Below, one piece after another: positions 17,465 to 27,405 of a stretch of 64,000 nucleotides of DNA. Below the pieces are notes generated by a model. The model did not search any database. It was not told where the DNA came from and worked only from the letters and a program-made list of their open reading frames with translations. A program made the translations under genes and the position numbers. The DNA comes from Pirellulales bacterium (GTDB taxonomy: Bacteria > Planctomycetota > Planctomycetia > Pirellulales > JALHPA01), in the NCBI GenBank assembly GCA_033762255.1, contig JANRLT010000065.1:1-64000 (forward strand), written 5' to 3'. Numbering within the stretch: the first letter of the stretch is position 1; each line of letters begins with the position of its first letter.

Positions 17465-17547
17465 GTGTAAGAGGCTACTGTCGACCCGTCAAACGACAGC
17501 CCGCCGATCCGGCTGAGCTTGTCGGTGAAGCCATTAGCCGTATTCAT
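17465..17547 (-). pseudogene. Start of a second displaced RHS tip, truncated
   Basis: The ATG at 17547 overlaps the TGA of the immunity-like gene 17544-18266 in an ATGA, exactly as at 13432. The first 28 or so codons read MNTANGFTDKLSRIGGLSFD and then GSTVASYT, matching the beginning of the displaced tip at 13432. Similarity stops near 17465, about 20 bases outside the IS66 right end. The remaining RHS core and its toxin are lost from this side. Confidence 0.75.
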
Positions 17548-18266
17548 GTTTCAATCAACTGGACTCGTCCATCCGAGACTTCAATCAGTCCGTCGGCATA
17601 AAGCTGGTGTAAACCTTCCCGAAAATTATAGTGTCTCTGACGTAGAAATTCACGATAATCGCAGATTTTAGCATATATCCCTACGTTCCAGATAGTATGT
17701 ATTTCAGTATTTAATACCCAATCCTGTCCACCGATGACCTGGATATTATAGAGCTTGTCAGACAAAATATAGAGTTCTGGAAGCCACCTAATATATAATT
17801 TGAACCACTCACGATAAAATTCTGTACTCTGCAAATTCTTATTATCAAACATGAAAGTAGTACCTTTTTCAATATTAGTGCAGAAATCAAGGCCATTGAA
17901 TGAAAGCCCGTTGTTCGCCAAGGCGAACCAAAAGTAGTCCATGCCTTGAAAAGTGAGCGCGGCGTGCTTTTGCCAATGATCCCGCCGCTCTTCGATTGAC
18001 GCCAGCGACAATTCCTGGACCACGTCCAGCCGCCAGTAGGGATTTTTGGAGAGACTCTCGCCCGCTTTGGAAATAATGATGTTTCCCTGTTGCAGATCCC
18101 AATAGTTCTTATACTTGCATCCGGCGACCGCCGCGTCCCAGCTTTTCTCTTTCCAGACCTGCCGAACGAACTTGCGCCACGAGGTCCGCACCTGCCTCTC
18201 CGGCCCAAAAAATAATTGGGGAATCACAATCTTATTGATATCCGCCAGGGAGGCAAAATCGATCAT
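17544..18266 (-). CDS. Immunity-like protein, copy 1 (partner of giant RHS tip)
   Basis: A 240-residue soluble protein. It is the first gene downstream of the giant RHS gene on the same strand and therefore the likely immunity protein for its toxin tip. It is a paralogue of 13429-14154: the N-terminal 130 residues are close to identical, the middle to C-terminal part has diverged (here WVLNTEIHTIWNVGIYAKIC) and the end is alike again (YADGLIEVSDGRVQLIET). No catalytic motif, signal peptide or membrane span is visible. No family was recognised. Its stop overlaps the start of a truncated RHS tip. Confidence 0.75.
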   Translation of the reverse strand: MIDFASLADINKIVIPQLFFGPERQVRTSWRKFVRQVWKEKSWDAAVAGCKYKNYWDLQQGNIIISKAGESLSKNPYWRLDVVQELSLASIEERRDHWQKHAALTFQGMDYFWFALANNGLSFNGLDFCTNIEKGTTFMFDNKNLQSTEFYREWFKLYIRWLPELYILSDKLYNIQVIGGQDWVLNTEIHTIWNVGIYAKICDYREFLRQRHYNFREGLHQLYADGLIEVSDGRVQLIET

Positions 18267-18431
18267 GGTAGCTTGCCTAATCCTAATTTATAATGCAAAA
18301 ATGTCGTTTTGAATATTCTTTTCAATGATTCGCGACGACTTGGCAAGAAATTTTGATGTTTCCAAAGCGGAACCTTGAGGTAATCAAGTTAGCTGCGTAC
18401 TTGTAGGCCTTTGCTAACCTGGCTGATTCAT

Positions 18432-21400
18432 TCATTCTTGTTGAGTTGTAAGGCACCTTGATTTGTAATCCGGAACCTCTATAGCATCATTGGGATTGCG
18501 CTTATTCCATTCTTGCAGTTCTTGGATGTAAATTTTTAAGCGTCTGTTATAGTCTTCAACATCTAAAGGACGATTTTCATAATCGTGAATCGATGGGTGA
18601 ATAGGTGGAGGGTCCCCATTTCCGTTACCTCCATTAGAGTAACCATCATTATTGCCGTTATCATTGGGGGCCGGACCGCTTGGTGATCGGGCAGGATTTG
18701 CGGGTGCCGCAGGGCCACTTTGCCCGGCAGGGCCGACACCCCCGGCCAAAAGCACGGCGGGTGCCAATGCAATAGGTAACGCACCCGGCGCCAGTAACGG
18801 CGCTAGCAACAATGCCCCCAGCGCCACCGCTGCCGCTCCCGCCGCTAAGGCGGCCACCGCCAAATCAACCTTAGCAATTACCTCATAGAAAACCACTCCT
18901 CCCAAACAACCCCACATTAACGTGCTCTCGCACCAAGTTCCAACTGCTACTCTAGTGTATCCATAAGTTCCACCGCCACATGTTCCCGGAACGGCATTCA
19001 CACCACACCCATTTAAAATTGTTAAGTATTTCAATAGTTGAACATAACCATCCGCAAGACCTTCAATAGGCTTAATCTCCCAAACTTGCAACTGCCCGCC
19101 ATTTGAAATGGCAATGTCCGGTCGAAAGGGATTTAAGTAAGAGCAACCTGGCCAATTGAATCCTCCTTCACCCTTTACAATTGTACTCATCCGTCGGTCG
19201 GCATAGGATCTGAGGCCATTTGTATTTCTAATGATGGCGTCTGTAATTTCCCGATTATATACCGGCCAGCAAAGTAGCCTGGATGGCCGGGGTACACCTA
19301 GCGATGGTGGAAAGTAAAATAGTCCATACTTGTCGGTGGAGTTGAGTGGGCTGTTGCCTGCGTAATTGTAGAGATTGCGTCCCCCCTCATACCCCAGTGG
19401 ATCCCTCGTCACCCACCCCCCCAACGTGGGGTGCAAATATCGGAATCGCACCTGAAAGAGTCCGCTTTCGGCGTCCCATTTGTAGCCCGCGTAAAGGACG
19501 TCCCATTCCAATTCCCCCGGCGCGGCCTTGGGGGTAAAGTCCGGATACAGAAACGACGGCTGGCCATAGGGGGAATAGGCATACCGCTCAAACACCGGGG
19601 TGCCCAGGGTAATGGCGGTGACATTCCAGTTAGCGTCCTGCAGAACGTACACCCGGGTTTTGTCGCCGGAACTGTCCAGATCGCGGAGCACGCAATCGTC
19701 GATGTACCGCAAGCCCCACACGTACTGCCGGGCGTAGGTCGTGGCCGCGTCGATCCGCTCCTCCAGCACCTGCCACGCCGCGGTGTAATAATAGTGCCGC
19801 GTCTCGCTGAGCGCGCCGCTGGCATAGGGCTTTTTTACCGTCCGCCGCGTGATCCCGTCATAGGCGTATTCGGCCACCGTCACCGGCGTGGTTACGTCCG
19901 TCCGCAGCTTGACCAGCCGCTGCCACGCGTCGTACGTCGCCAAGTAGCCCGCCGTCGGGGCCAGTGGTTGCGGCAAGCTGGTCATGTTCCCCGCCGCGTC
20001 ATAACCCGGCTGCTTCCAGGCGGCCCCGATGGTATTGGTGATCGCCGTGATCTCATTGACGGCGTTGGCGGTCCGGTCCTGGTCCAAATCGTTGGTGCCA
20101 TTGCCGTTGGTATCCTCGGTATATTCCGACCAATTGCCGCTTGGGTCCAACAAGGGCCACGCCTGGGCGAAGCGTTTGTTGGTGATCGAACTGGGGGGAC
20201 TCCCCGCCAGTTGCCCACGCTGCATGGACAACAGGCGGTAGGCCCCGTCATAAGTGTACAATTCGTCGTAATACTGGGGCGTCGTTTGGGCCTTGGCCAC
20301 CGGATTTTCCCGCCAGATCCGGTTGCTCGCCCGGTCGTAGTCGTACTTGATCCGGTCGATATCCTGCGATGAGTCATTATACCGCCACAAATTGTCGATC
20401 ACCCGGCCAAAGCGGTCCAGACCGGCGTAGGGATTGGCACCGCTGCCGGTGATCAGGTCCCAGGCGACCGTGACATCGTCGTACAACACCTTCACCGCCG
20501 TTCCCAGTCCATAATAGGTGTAAGAGGCCACCGTCGTCCCGTCAAACAATAGGCTGCCGATCCGGCTGAGCTTGTCGGAGACGCTCCCCCCGCTGCCGTA
20601 ACCATAGGTGACCTTCCGGGTTCCCCCCGTGTTGTCGGGATACGTCAGTTCCGTCGGGCGGACTGTATTGGCCGAGCCATCCGCGTAAGCGTATTGGACC
20701 TTGGGCGTGGTTCCTGTGTTCACGGCTCCCCCATGCGCCTGGTATTCGATGGTGAGTTGCTGGAAGTTATTGTACGTCCGCTGGAGTTCGTTGACCACGC
20801 TCCCCCCGGAGGCCGCGCTGTACTGCGTCACTTTTTCCGGCAAGCCGCGGACCTCGTACGTCGTCCCGATCCGCAGTACCGCCCCGTCCGTCCCGGAAGG
20901 GAGATTCGTCACCCGGTCGGCGGTCGAACGTCCCAGCTTGTCATAATCCAACTCGTGGACAATCCCTTTTTGGTCGGTTAACTTAGTCACTTGTCCCGCT
21001 CGATTGTACTGCCGCGTCACCGTCTCGGAATCGGGATAAGTTTCCACGCGCAGCGGATCATTACTGTTAAAGGCGGAGCCACCGCCAGTCGTAACGCCAT
21101 AGGTATAGCTGGTTGTTTGGTTCCCCGTGACGGCGTTTACCGCCTTGAGCGTGGCGATTTGACTGTGGGCCGTGTAGGTCCATTCGGTGGTCAGGTTCTC
21201 GTCAGGGTCGGAACCCCCATTCACATAATTGTAAAGCTGCTTGGTACGACGGCCCAAATGATCGTATTCATACCGGGTTCCCTGTCCCGTTGAATCGGTT
21301 ATGAGCAACACCTCGCCGCGGCTATTAAATTCCGTGGAACTGACCAAAATTGTGTCCGACCGGGCGGGAACCGTGGCCGCTCGTGTGAACGACGTATTGT

Positions 21401-24400
21401 TGTTTGTGCCATAATTTGCGGTGTGCCCGGTGCGGCCAATTGTGTCGGGGTAGATGGCGACATACGTATTTCGGGACTTGGGATTGCTGCCACTGGGACC
21501 GTTCAAAACTCCTTCGCTCCCCGTGCCGGTTGCAGGCGCGTCATGGAACCTCTGGGCGGTCGTGGTCTGGATCGCGTTCGACGCCGCGTCGTACGTGGTG
21601 GTTGTCTGCTCGAAGACGATGCTGGTGCTGATGGTTCCCGCCTCGCTGTAATTCTCGGTCGTGGTGCTATAGCCGGTGTAGCTTTCCATGTTGCGGCCGA
21701 CCGGGTCGTAAACGTACTTGGTCCACGCGCTGCTCCCCGCAGGTTTGTGTTTGAGCACGTTCCCTGCCGGATCGTACCAGGTGTTGTCGGTCAGCGCGTT
21801 GCCGACGCTCCCGTTGCTCGGGTCAACGGCGTAAGTAATTTGCTGGTAGACCCGTCCCAGGTCGTCGAAGGCCGTGTCGTTGCGGGCGATCAGGTTGCCG
21901 CCGCTGGTCGTGTTTTTTCGGTCGACTCGGGTAACCCTATTCAGATTATCATATGTGCGAATCACATAAAAATCGATTTCCCCATCGATCACTTCCTGGC
22001 GGTTCCGCCAGTCATACTGAAAATTTGTCACCCGGTTATTGCCGGAGGTTGCATCAACCAGCTGTGTCGTTTGTGTCAGATTGCCATCCAATTTCGCCGC
22101 GCCGCCGTCATAGACATTCGATCCGACAAGCAGCATATTGTTCGGGCTGCCGCTGCCGTCCGGATCGTTCTCGGTCGCCCCCGTGTCATTAGTGCCGACG
22201 TAGGTGGAGACGATTAGACTTCGTACGTTGTATACCGTGCGGGTGATTGTGCCCATGCCGTTGACCAGCTTGTTCTGGCGGTTCATCGAATCATAGCCGT
22301 ATGTCGTTTGATAATAATTCGTGCCCGAAGACCCGCTACCGCTGGCGGGAATTAGATGATACTCGCGTGTGTTCGACAGTTGAAATTGATTATTGAATTC
22401 TGAAGTCGACCAGCGCACCCACGTTGATTGCGGGAAACTGTCGCTTTGGCTCAGCTTGCCGCTGGTTGAAGCGCGAGTCGCGGTGATGGAATCGGTGACG
22501 CGCCCCGCCTTGTCCCGGCGGCTGAGCGAGACGGGATTGACGAGGGTGTAGGTATAGCTGGGCGAACTTCCCGTCGCGTAACCCTGGCTCGACCAGACTT
22601 CGTCTTCGGCATCCTTGTAGACGGTCCAATTCGCGGTGCGGATCGTTGTGTTTGTACCAGAAATATCGATGGCATGGGATGGGCCGAGCGACTGAGTGGT
22701 ACGGCCCAAGTCGTCGATTTCATAATCGCTTGTTAATTGCAACCTGGTTCCCCCATTGGCGGTCCATCCCGAACCTGCAGGTGCATTATCGTCAAGAATC
22801 TGTTTAATTCTAGAATGCGTCGGTAGAAAATACTCGTATGAGTTGATGTAGCCGCGTTCATCCTGGGTCGCCGTCAGATCGCCATACTCGTTGAATAATT
22901 CCCGTCGCACATTGGCTGAATTTGACCCGTTCTGCCCAGTGGAAACTATGGGTAATGTCGTCACCCGTTGCTTCATCTGGGTCGAGTCGCTATGCCAGGT
23001 ATAGGACCACGCCGTCGTGATTCCTCCGGTTCCATTGTCGCTTTTATAAACTGTCTGGTTGGCGGGTGGATAGACCGTGCCACGGGAAATACCACCCACA
23101 ACGGGTCGCCGTAGATAGTACTGAGTTTCGCTTTGCTTGGCATCTACCGCGGTTCCTCCCGAACCTTTACGTAATTTGCGGATCGAAACTTGGTCTTTGA
23201 CGCCGCCTGGAGTGCTTTCCGTGGCGGTTGTGCTGTCATAATAATCGGTCACCATCGTTAGGCCGCTGGTGGTTTGGAGGGTTACTGCCAGATTGGCTGA
23301 CGTATCATTGTAACCCACCACGGCGGATGGCATCGCATGTAGGGTCTCGAATCCGCGGCTGTTGTATTGATGGTAGCTGTACCAATGGTTGGAGCCATCC
23401 GCCAAATCATGCAGCATGATTTGGCTGAGAAAGTTGGAATAGGTTGTCTCTGTCTTGGTGTCTGGACGGGTCATAACCGTCTTGAGCTTCCAATTGTTGT
23501 AGCCGTCGGCATGGGTGCTGACCGTGTAGGCAAACGTAGAGGTGAGCAAACCGCCGTTCGTTATAACCTTTGTTGCGCGGTGATTCGAATCGTATTCGTA
23601 GTAGCTATCGGCATATTTCTTGACAGTACTATCACTGATGGCGTCAAGATCGCTACCATGCTCAAGAATGAGTCGGCGCAGAGCTTCTGGACCCACCCGC
23701 AGCTTCAGCCCATGCTCGAAACCTAGAATGGCGCCTGACTTGTAATAGCGATAGTAACTTGTTTCTTCATCAGCCCATCCCCCTCCTGATTGGGGCAATT
23801 GTACGGTGATTGACCGTAAATCGCCCGCGCTACCATGAACATTACTACCAGTGTAGTAATCATAAACCAGCTTACGCAGATTGATGGATGTGCTGGATGT
23901 GGTACGCTTGGATGTGATTGTTTGAAGCTGGCCTGAGCCGTTATAGGTATAGTCGAGTCGATCCGTATAGGTCGTTCCTCCTTGAGTCACCGAAACGGTT
24001 TGATTATCCACTTGGTCGTTCAGCGGGTTAATTGTCGAAATGGCGGTGGTGCCACCACTCACCTTACGTATGAAGGTTCCAGTCTCATCAAAGTACCACG
24101 TCGATCCGGAGCAATCGCTAAACTTAAATTCGCAAGTCGGGTAATCACTGATAAATTCCAAGCTTGCATCAGTGTCATGCAATGGCGTGTAAGTGTAAAC
24201 TGGGATTTCTGTGAAATCAAAGATCCGTTCCATGTTAAAAACGACCGAGACGACGTTGCTCACCCCTTGACGCTTGTAAATTTTGGGAATCGATGTCGTG
24301 AACCAATTGTATCCCGATCCATAATCCGCTGTCGTCGGAGTGCTGCCGTTCATCAAACCGGACGAATATTGACTGCCGGTTGGTCCCACTTGCGAGGGGA

Positions 24401-24608
24401 TGCCGGGTACATCTGGTTTTACGCATCCGCAATCTGGACATACATCCCCTGGTCCGGAGCAACCGTTGCCGCAACCGCAAGGTTCGCAGCAGTTTTTGGT
24501 GGATGCTGGCAACGGTTTCGTCGCCAATTGCGGTTCGCAATGCGATGAAGACGAACTACTAGAGGAAGAACTAGAGGATGATGAACTGTTATCCGATGTA
24601 GTCGACAT
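18432..24608 (-). CDS. Giant RHS protein with PD-(D/E)XK-like nuclease tip
   Basis: 2058 residues. The N-terminus has no signal peptide. It has a 15-residue Ser tract (residues 8-22, mixed codons) and a Cys/Gly/Pro-rich stretch (about 24-70, with CCEPCGCGNGC). YD repeats fill the middle. The RHS core closes with WDAESGLFQVRFRYLHPTLG and GWVTRDPLG, ending near residue 1764 at DKYGLF. The 294-residue tip contains RPDIAI, then QVWEIKP, with D1831, E1844 and K1846 spaced as in PD-(D/E)XK nucleases. An Ala/Leu-rich hydrophobic stretch (about 1914-1957), an Asn/Gly-rich linker and a charged end follow. A nuclease toxin is therefore predicted; the hydrophobic part might aid membrane passage. AGGGGG lies 8 bases before the ATG. 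The gene order toxin then immunity-like gene (17544-18266) is typical. The secretion route is unknown. Confidence 0.92.
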   Translation of the reverse strand: MSTTSDNSSSSSSSSSSSSSSSHCEPQLATKPLPASTKNCCEPCGCGNGCSGPGDVCPDCGCVKPDVPGIPSQVGPTGSQYSSGLMNGSTPTTADYGSGYNWFTTSIPKIYKRQGVSNVVSVVFNMERIFDFTEIPVYTYTPLHDTDASLEFISDYPTCEFKFSDCSGSTWYFDETGTFIRKVSGGTTAISTINPLNDQVDNQTVSVTQGGTTYTDRLDYTYNGSGQLQTITSKRTTSSTSINLRKLVYDYYTGSNVHGSAGDLRSITVQLPQSGGGWADEETSYYRYYKSGAILGFEHGLKLRVGPEALRRLILEHGSDLDAISDSTVKKYADSYYEYDSNHRATKVITNGGLLTSTFAYTVSTHADGYNNWKLKTVMTRPDTKTETTYSNFLSQIMLHDLADGSNHWYSYHQYNSRGFETLHAMPSAVVGYNDTSANLAVTLQTTSGLTMVTDYYDSTTATESTPGGVKDQVSIRKLRKGSGGTAVDAKQSETQYYLRRPVVGGISRGTVYPPANQTVYKSDNGTGGITTAWSYTWHSDSTQMKQRVTTLPIVSTGQNGSNSANVRRELFNEYGDLTATQDERGYINSYEYFLPTHSRIKQILDDNAPAGSGWTANGGTRLQLTSDYEIDDLGRTTQSLGPSHAIDISGTNTTIRTANWTVYKDAEDEVWSSQGYATGSSPSYTYTLVNPVSLSRRDKAGRVTDSITATRASTSGKLSQSDSFPQSTWVRWSTSEFNNQFQLSNTREYHLIPASGSGSSGTNYYQTTYGYDSMNRQNKLVNGMGTITRTVYNVRSLIVSTYVGTNDTGATENDPDGSGSPNNMLLVGSNVYDGGAAKLDGNLTQTTQLVDATSGNNRVTNFQYDWRNRQEVIDGEIDFYVIRTYDNLNRVTRVDRKNTTSGGNLIARNDTAFDDLGRVYQQITYAVDPSNGSVGNALTDNTWYDPAGNVLKHKPAGSSAWTKYVYDPVGRNMESYTGYSTTTENYSEAGTISTSIVFEQTTTTYDAASNAIQTTTAQRFHDAPATGTGSEGVLNGPSGSNPKSRNTYVAIYPDTIGRTGHTANYGTNNNTSFTRAATVPARSDTILVSSTEFNSRGEVLLITDSTGQGTRYEYDHLGRRTKQLYNYVNGGSDPDENLTTEWTYTAHSQIATLKAVNAVTGNQTTSYTYGVTTGGGSAFNSNDPLRVETYPDSETVTRQYNRAGQVTKLTDQKGIVHELDYDKLGRSTADRVTNLPSGTDGAVLRIGTTYEVRGLPEKVTQYSAASGGSVVNELQRTYNNFQQLTIEYQAHGGAVNTGTTPKVQYAYADGSANTVRPTELTYPDNTGGTRKVTYGYGSGGSVSDKLSRIGSLLFDGTTVASYTYYGLGTAVKVLYDDVTVAWDLITGSGANPYAGLDRFGRVIDNLWRYNDSSQDIDRIKYDYDRASNRIWRENPVAKAQTTPQYYDELYTYDGAYRLLSMQRGQLAGSPPSSITNKRFAQAWPLLDPSGNWSEYTEDTNGNGTNDLDQDRTANAVNEITAITNTIGAAWKQPGYDAAGNMTSLPQPLAPTAGYLATYDAWQRLVKLRTDVTTPVTVAEYAYDGITRRTVKKPYASGALSETRHYYYTAAWQVLEERIDAATTYARQYVWGLRYIDDCVLRDLDSSGDKTRVYVLQDANWNVTAITLGTPVFERYAYSPYGQPSFLYPDFTPKAAPGELEWDVLYAGYKWDAESGLFQVRFRYLHPTLGGWVTRDPLGYEGGRNLYNYAGNSPLNSTDKYGLFYFPPSLGVPRPSRLLCWPVYNREITDAIIRNTNGLRSYADRRMSTIVKGEGGFNWPGCSYLNPFRPDIAISNGGQLQVWEIKPIEGLADGYVQLLKYLTILNGCGVNAVPGTCGGGTYGYTRVAVGTWCESTLMWGCLGGVVFYEVIAKVDLAVAALAAGAAAVALGALLLAPLLAPGALPIALAPAVLLAGGVGPAGQSGPAAPANPARSPSGPAPNDNGNNDGYSNGGNGNGDPPPIHPSIHDYENRPLDVEDYNRRLKIYIQELQEWNKRNPNDAIEVPDYKSRCLTTQQE

Positions 24609-24785
24609 AACTTTGCCCCCTTAGTGTATGCTTATGTGAAGCCGCTGAGATAAGTGGAAAGGATTCGCCACCACAAGTGTAAATCATGTTAAGTAGACTA
24701 TTAATTTGCGTCAATCAAATTGGGGAGTTTTTTTGATTGTGAATACTTCTTAAGGAAACAATGAAGATTATCAAGCAATCTCTCC

Positions 24786-27329
24786 TTACACCGCATACTG
24801 GGTAAGCTGGGCAGGAGGGATCGAGTGTAAGTTCTGATCTTGGGCTGGATACCATGCCTGAATGTCGGCGATATTCTCATGCCAGACTGTTTGCAACGCA
24901 GGCAACCACTTTTCCGCTGCCAATCCAGGACTTAAGTGCTTGCCACCGTGGAAATGCCAGATTCGTGCATCCTCTTCCGGTGGACCATATCTAGGAGAAA
25001 AATTGAATCGATGATCAAGAATCCGATGCGGAAATCGCGGTAGGAGGATTTGCAATGCCACTTCATCACAGATAAACCGATCCCATCCCGCATCGACCAG
25101 ACTCCACCAACTCTGCAACAACGGAATTCCACGCCGATAAGCATGCACACCGCAATTGATGGCGGGTAATCCTTGCAAATTCTCCAATAGCAGTCTGTGA
25201 AACTCTTCGCGGGAAAAGAGTGTTTGCGGAACATCAAACCATGAACGTATTCTACCTTGCATTTTACGTCCCGAAGTGACCCACTTGGAAAACTGTGTTG
25301 TCGCGAAACCAGAATCCTCCGCCGCTTCAAAGAGTGGTTCGATCGATCCGGTCACCAATGTATCGGCATCCAAGAACAAGGAGGTTTCATAAGGTGTATG
25401 TGGTAACATCGCCACCTTTGTAAGGAATGCGGAATTCTTTTCTCGCTGCACATGTGGAATTTGCAATTGCGATACGTTCAAACGGTGGTCCTTTGTGAAT
25501 AAACCGACTAACGCGTGCGATTCGGGTTGGGTACTCATGATGGTGACCGGCCCGGCAAAGTAGCGACGCAAGCTGGCGATGCTGACCGCGAGCCGGACAG
25601 CATGCTTAATACCGGTGAGGAGGTAGAGTACTCCTCGATTTGTGACTTGGGGTATTAGAGAATGCGGAGTTTTGTCCGCTCCCAAAACCTCAGGAGAAGC
25701 CTTGGCTCTATGGAGCGAGATCGCCTGAAGGCAGGCAGCTTGCAATCGACGGCGATTTTTAATATGAGCCCAATGTTCATTCATTCGCTGTCGCACGTAA
25801 TAGTCACCGCGTCGATGAGCACAATACCACAAAAAAGTGTCCTGCGAAGGAACTGGCAACCTCTCGCCGCACTCTGCCCATATTTTCTTGGTCCAATCCG
25901 TATTACCGAAAAAGCACCACGAAATAATGCGGGGATGGCAAAACCGCTCCTGCCCATCGCGAATAGGGAAATTCAATCTGGGAAAACTTTTGATGAAGTT
26001 ATTATTATCCCCCCATTTGTCTAACTCCGTTAATATATTCGCAGGTTTTGTGTAACCCCAAGCGGGTGCGATGAAGACGGGCATTCTTCCATCTTGACTT
26101 GGACTGAACCAGGATAAATCTAGCCAGTTTCCAGATCTTATTGCCGCAACATCAGTATCAAGCTTAAGATACCAAGGAGTGTTGATTTTGGTTGCAGCAC
26201 AGACCACCAATCCCGTTAACATCTTCTCCCGTTGTGATACATCGGTCATATTCCAGCTTACAAGCCGCTTTTCTGGGTGATTAACAAACCGCAGTTGTTC
26301 TTCCCAACTGCTCAACGACCTATTCCCATCACAGATGATGAGCAATGGTTGCTTAAGTATCTCTGGCCGATTCATTTCCCAAGTAGGCCAGACTAAACGC
26401 AGTTCTGGTAGATGCAGCTCATCAACCGCCACGATTGTCGTGAACTCTAATGGAGTCATGCTTATTCCCGAATCTGCATTCATGAGTATGTGTTTTGATT
26501 TCTTTGCCTGTTCACGTTCACGAGCAACTCGATCGTACATCCCGCTAGTGATAATTGTGTTCGGCTGCTCGGCAATCGCGCGCTGGATTGCAACCGCATA
26601 CTCGATTGTCGGAAACGCTGTCAATTCACTATGGGGAGTGCTATTGTATATCTGTACGCCTGTTGCATCGAAATAAGGTTTCAAGGCTGCCAAGCGATAG
26701 TTAAGTATTTCATAGCTACGATTGTTGCCACGGACAGATGAAGGAGAACGATCCTGTTCAAAAGCGTAATTCTGTTTACCATATTCCATCCGGAAGTCGC
26801 AGCCTAATAGGTAAATAATCCGACACCCCAAATGATGTAATAGACGTAGGGCTACCAGCATTACAGAACGCGAGCCCTTTTGACCAAGTTCGTCAATCTT
26901 TCCTGCACTATTACCCCAACATATCGTCTTCTCGGTCAAAAAACTCTCGGCAACAAACCGTTCATTTCGCGCATATCCAAATACGACTGGCATATCACGA
27001 ACTTTTAGAGTAGATGGTATCAAATTAATTTTCGCATCTCGAATAAATATCTCTTTTGCAAAATGATCTTCCGGCACGAACTTGACAATCCCCGGGTCGC
27101 GCCAAATAGCGTCTGAGAAATTACCGGGATCATCGACGCATGTCCACAAATTGGGCCGCACTACCGTGGCAGCGTTGTTGACCGCCAACGTTAGGATTCC
27201 GCGCTGATGGAGCGCTCCCAATTCGTGATTCTTAAGCGATGGACCACTACACACCAAAAACGCCGAAGATCTTCGATAAAGGTTGCTCAGATCAACTACC
27301 TCACCTGAAGGGCGGACAAAATGTAGCAC
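24786..27329 (-). CDS. Multidomain glycosyltransferase-like protein
   Basis: An 847-residue soluble protein with three parts. Residues 20-290: AFLVCSGPSLKNHE and then TLAVNNAA and YLLGCDF, resembling the MAF/DUF115 6-hydroxymethylpterin-pyrophosphokinase-like fold used by some glycosylation enzymes. Residues 300-560: a GT-A-like segment with YLKLDTDVAA as a candidate DxD site. Residues 570-830: a GT8-like segment with LFLDADTLVTGSIEPLF and then INCGVHAYRRG and IWHFHGGKH. This suggests transfer of one or more sugars to a protein or glycan. It is the last gene of the kinase operon and is immediately upstream of the giant RHS gene (about 180 bases). Ser-rich neighbours could be acceptors (inference). 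Exact donor and family are uncertain. Confidence 0.75.
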   Translation of the reverse strand: MLHFVRPSGEVVDLSNLYRRSSAFLVCSGPSLKNHELGALHQRGILTLAVNNAATVVRPNLWTCVDDPGNFSDAIWRDPGIVKFVPEDHFAKEIFIRDAKINLIPSTLKVRDMPVVFGYARNERFVAESFLTEKTICWGNSAGKIDELGQKGSRSVMLVALRLLHHLGCRIIYLLGCDFRMEYGKQNYAFEQDRSPSSVRGNNRSYEILNYRLAALKPYFDATGVQIYNSTPHSELTAFPTIEYAVAIQRAIAEQPNTIITSGMYDRVAREREQAKKSKHILMNADSGISMTPLEFTTIVAVDELHLPELRLVWPTWEMNRPEILKQPLLIICDGNRSLSSWEEQLRFVNHPEKRLVSWNMTDVSQREKMLTGLVVCAATKINTPWYLKLDTDVAAIRSGNWLDLSWFSPSQDGRMPVFIAPAWGYTKPANILTELDKWGDNNNFIKSFPRLNFPIRDGQERFCHPRIISWCFFGNTDWTKKIWAECGERLPVPSQDTFLWYCAHRRGDYYVRQRMNEHWAHIKNRRRLQAACLQAISLHRAKASPEVLGADKTPHSLIPQVTNRGVLYLLTGIKHAVRLAVSIASLRRYFAGPVTIMSTQPESHALVGLFTKDHRLNVSQLQIPHVQREKNSAFLTKVAMLPHTPYETSLFLDADTLVTGSIEPLFEAAEDSGFATTQFSKWVTSGRKMQGRIRSWFDVPQTLFSREEFHRLLLENLQGLPAINCGVHAYRRGIPLLQSWWSLVDAGWDRFICDEVALQILLPRFPHRILDHRFNFSPRYGPPEEDARIWHFHGGKHLSPGLAAEKWLPALQTVWHENIADIQAWYPAQDQNLHSIPPAQLTQYAV

Positions 27330-27405
27330 TGCAGAACCTCAAATGTTAAGTTAATATTACTTGTGTGAACATAAACTCTTAACAAGAGAATTACCCAAAC
27401 CGTTC

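Noticed and set aside
19431-20372. Plus-strand frame of 313 codons
   Set aside because: Antisense to the RHS core of the giant RHS gene; a similar antisense frame occurs over the displaced tip at 12263-13066.
24540-24590. Ser tract of the giant RHS gene as phase-variable repeat
   Set aside because: The Ser codons are mixed (AGT, TCA, TCC, TCT, TCG), so there is no slippery simple repeat.
25662-26055. Plus-strand frames within the glycosyltransferase-like gene
   Set aside because: Antisense to an 847-codon gene with clear motifs; no independent support.
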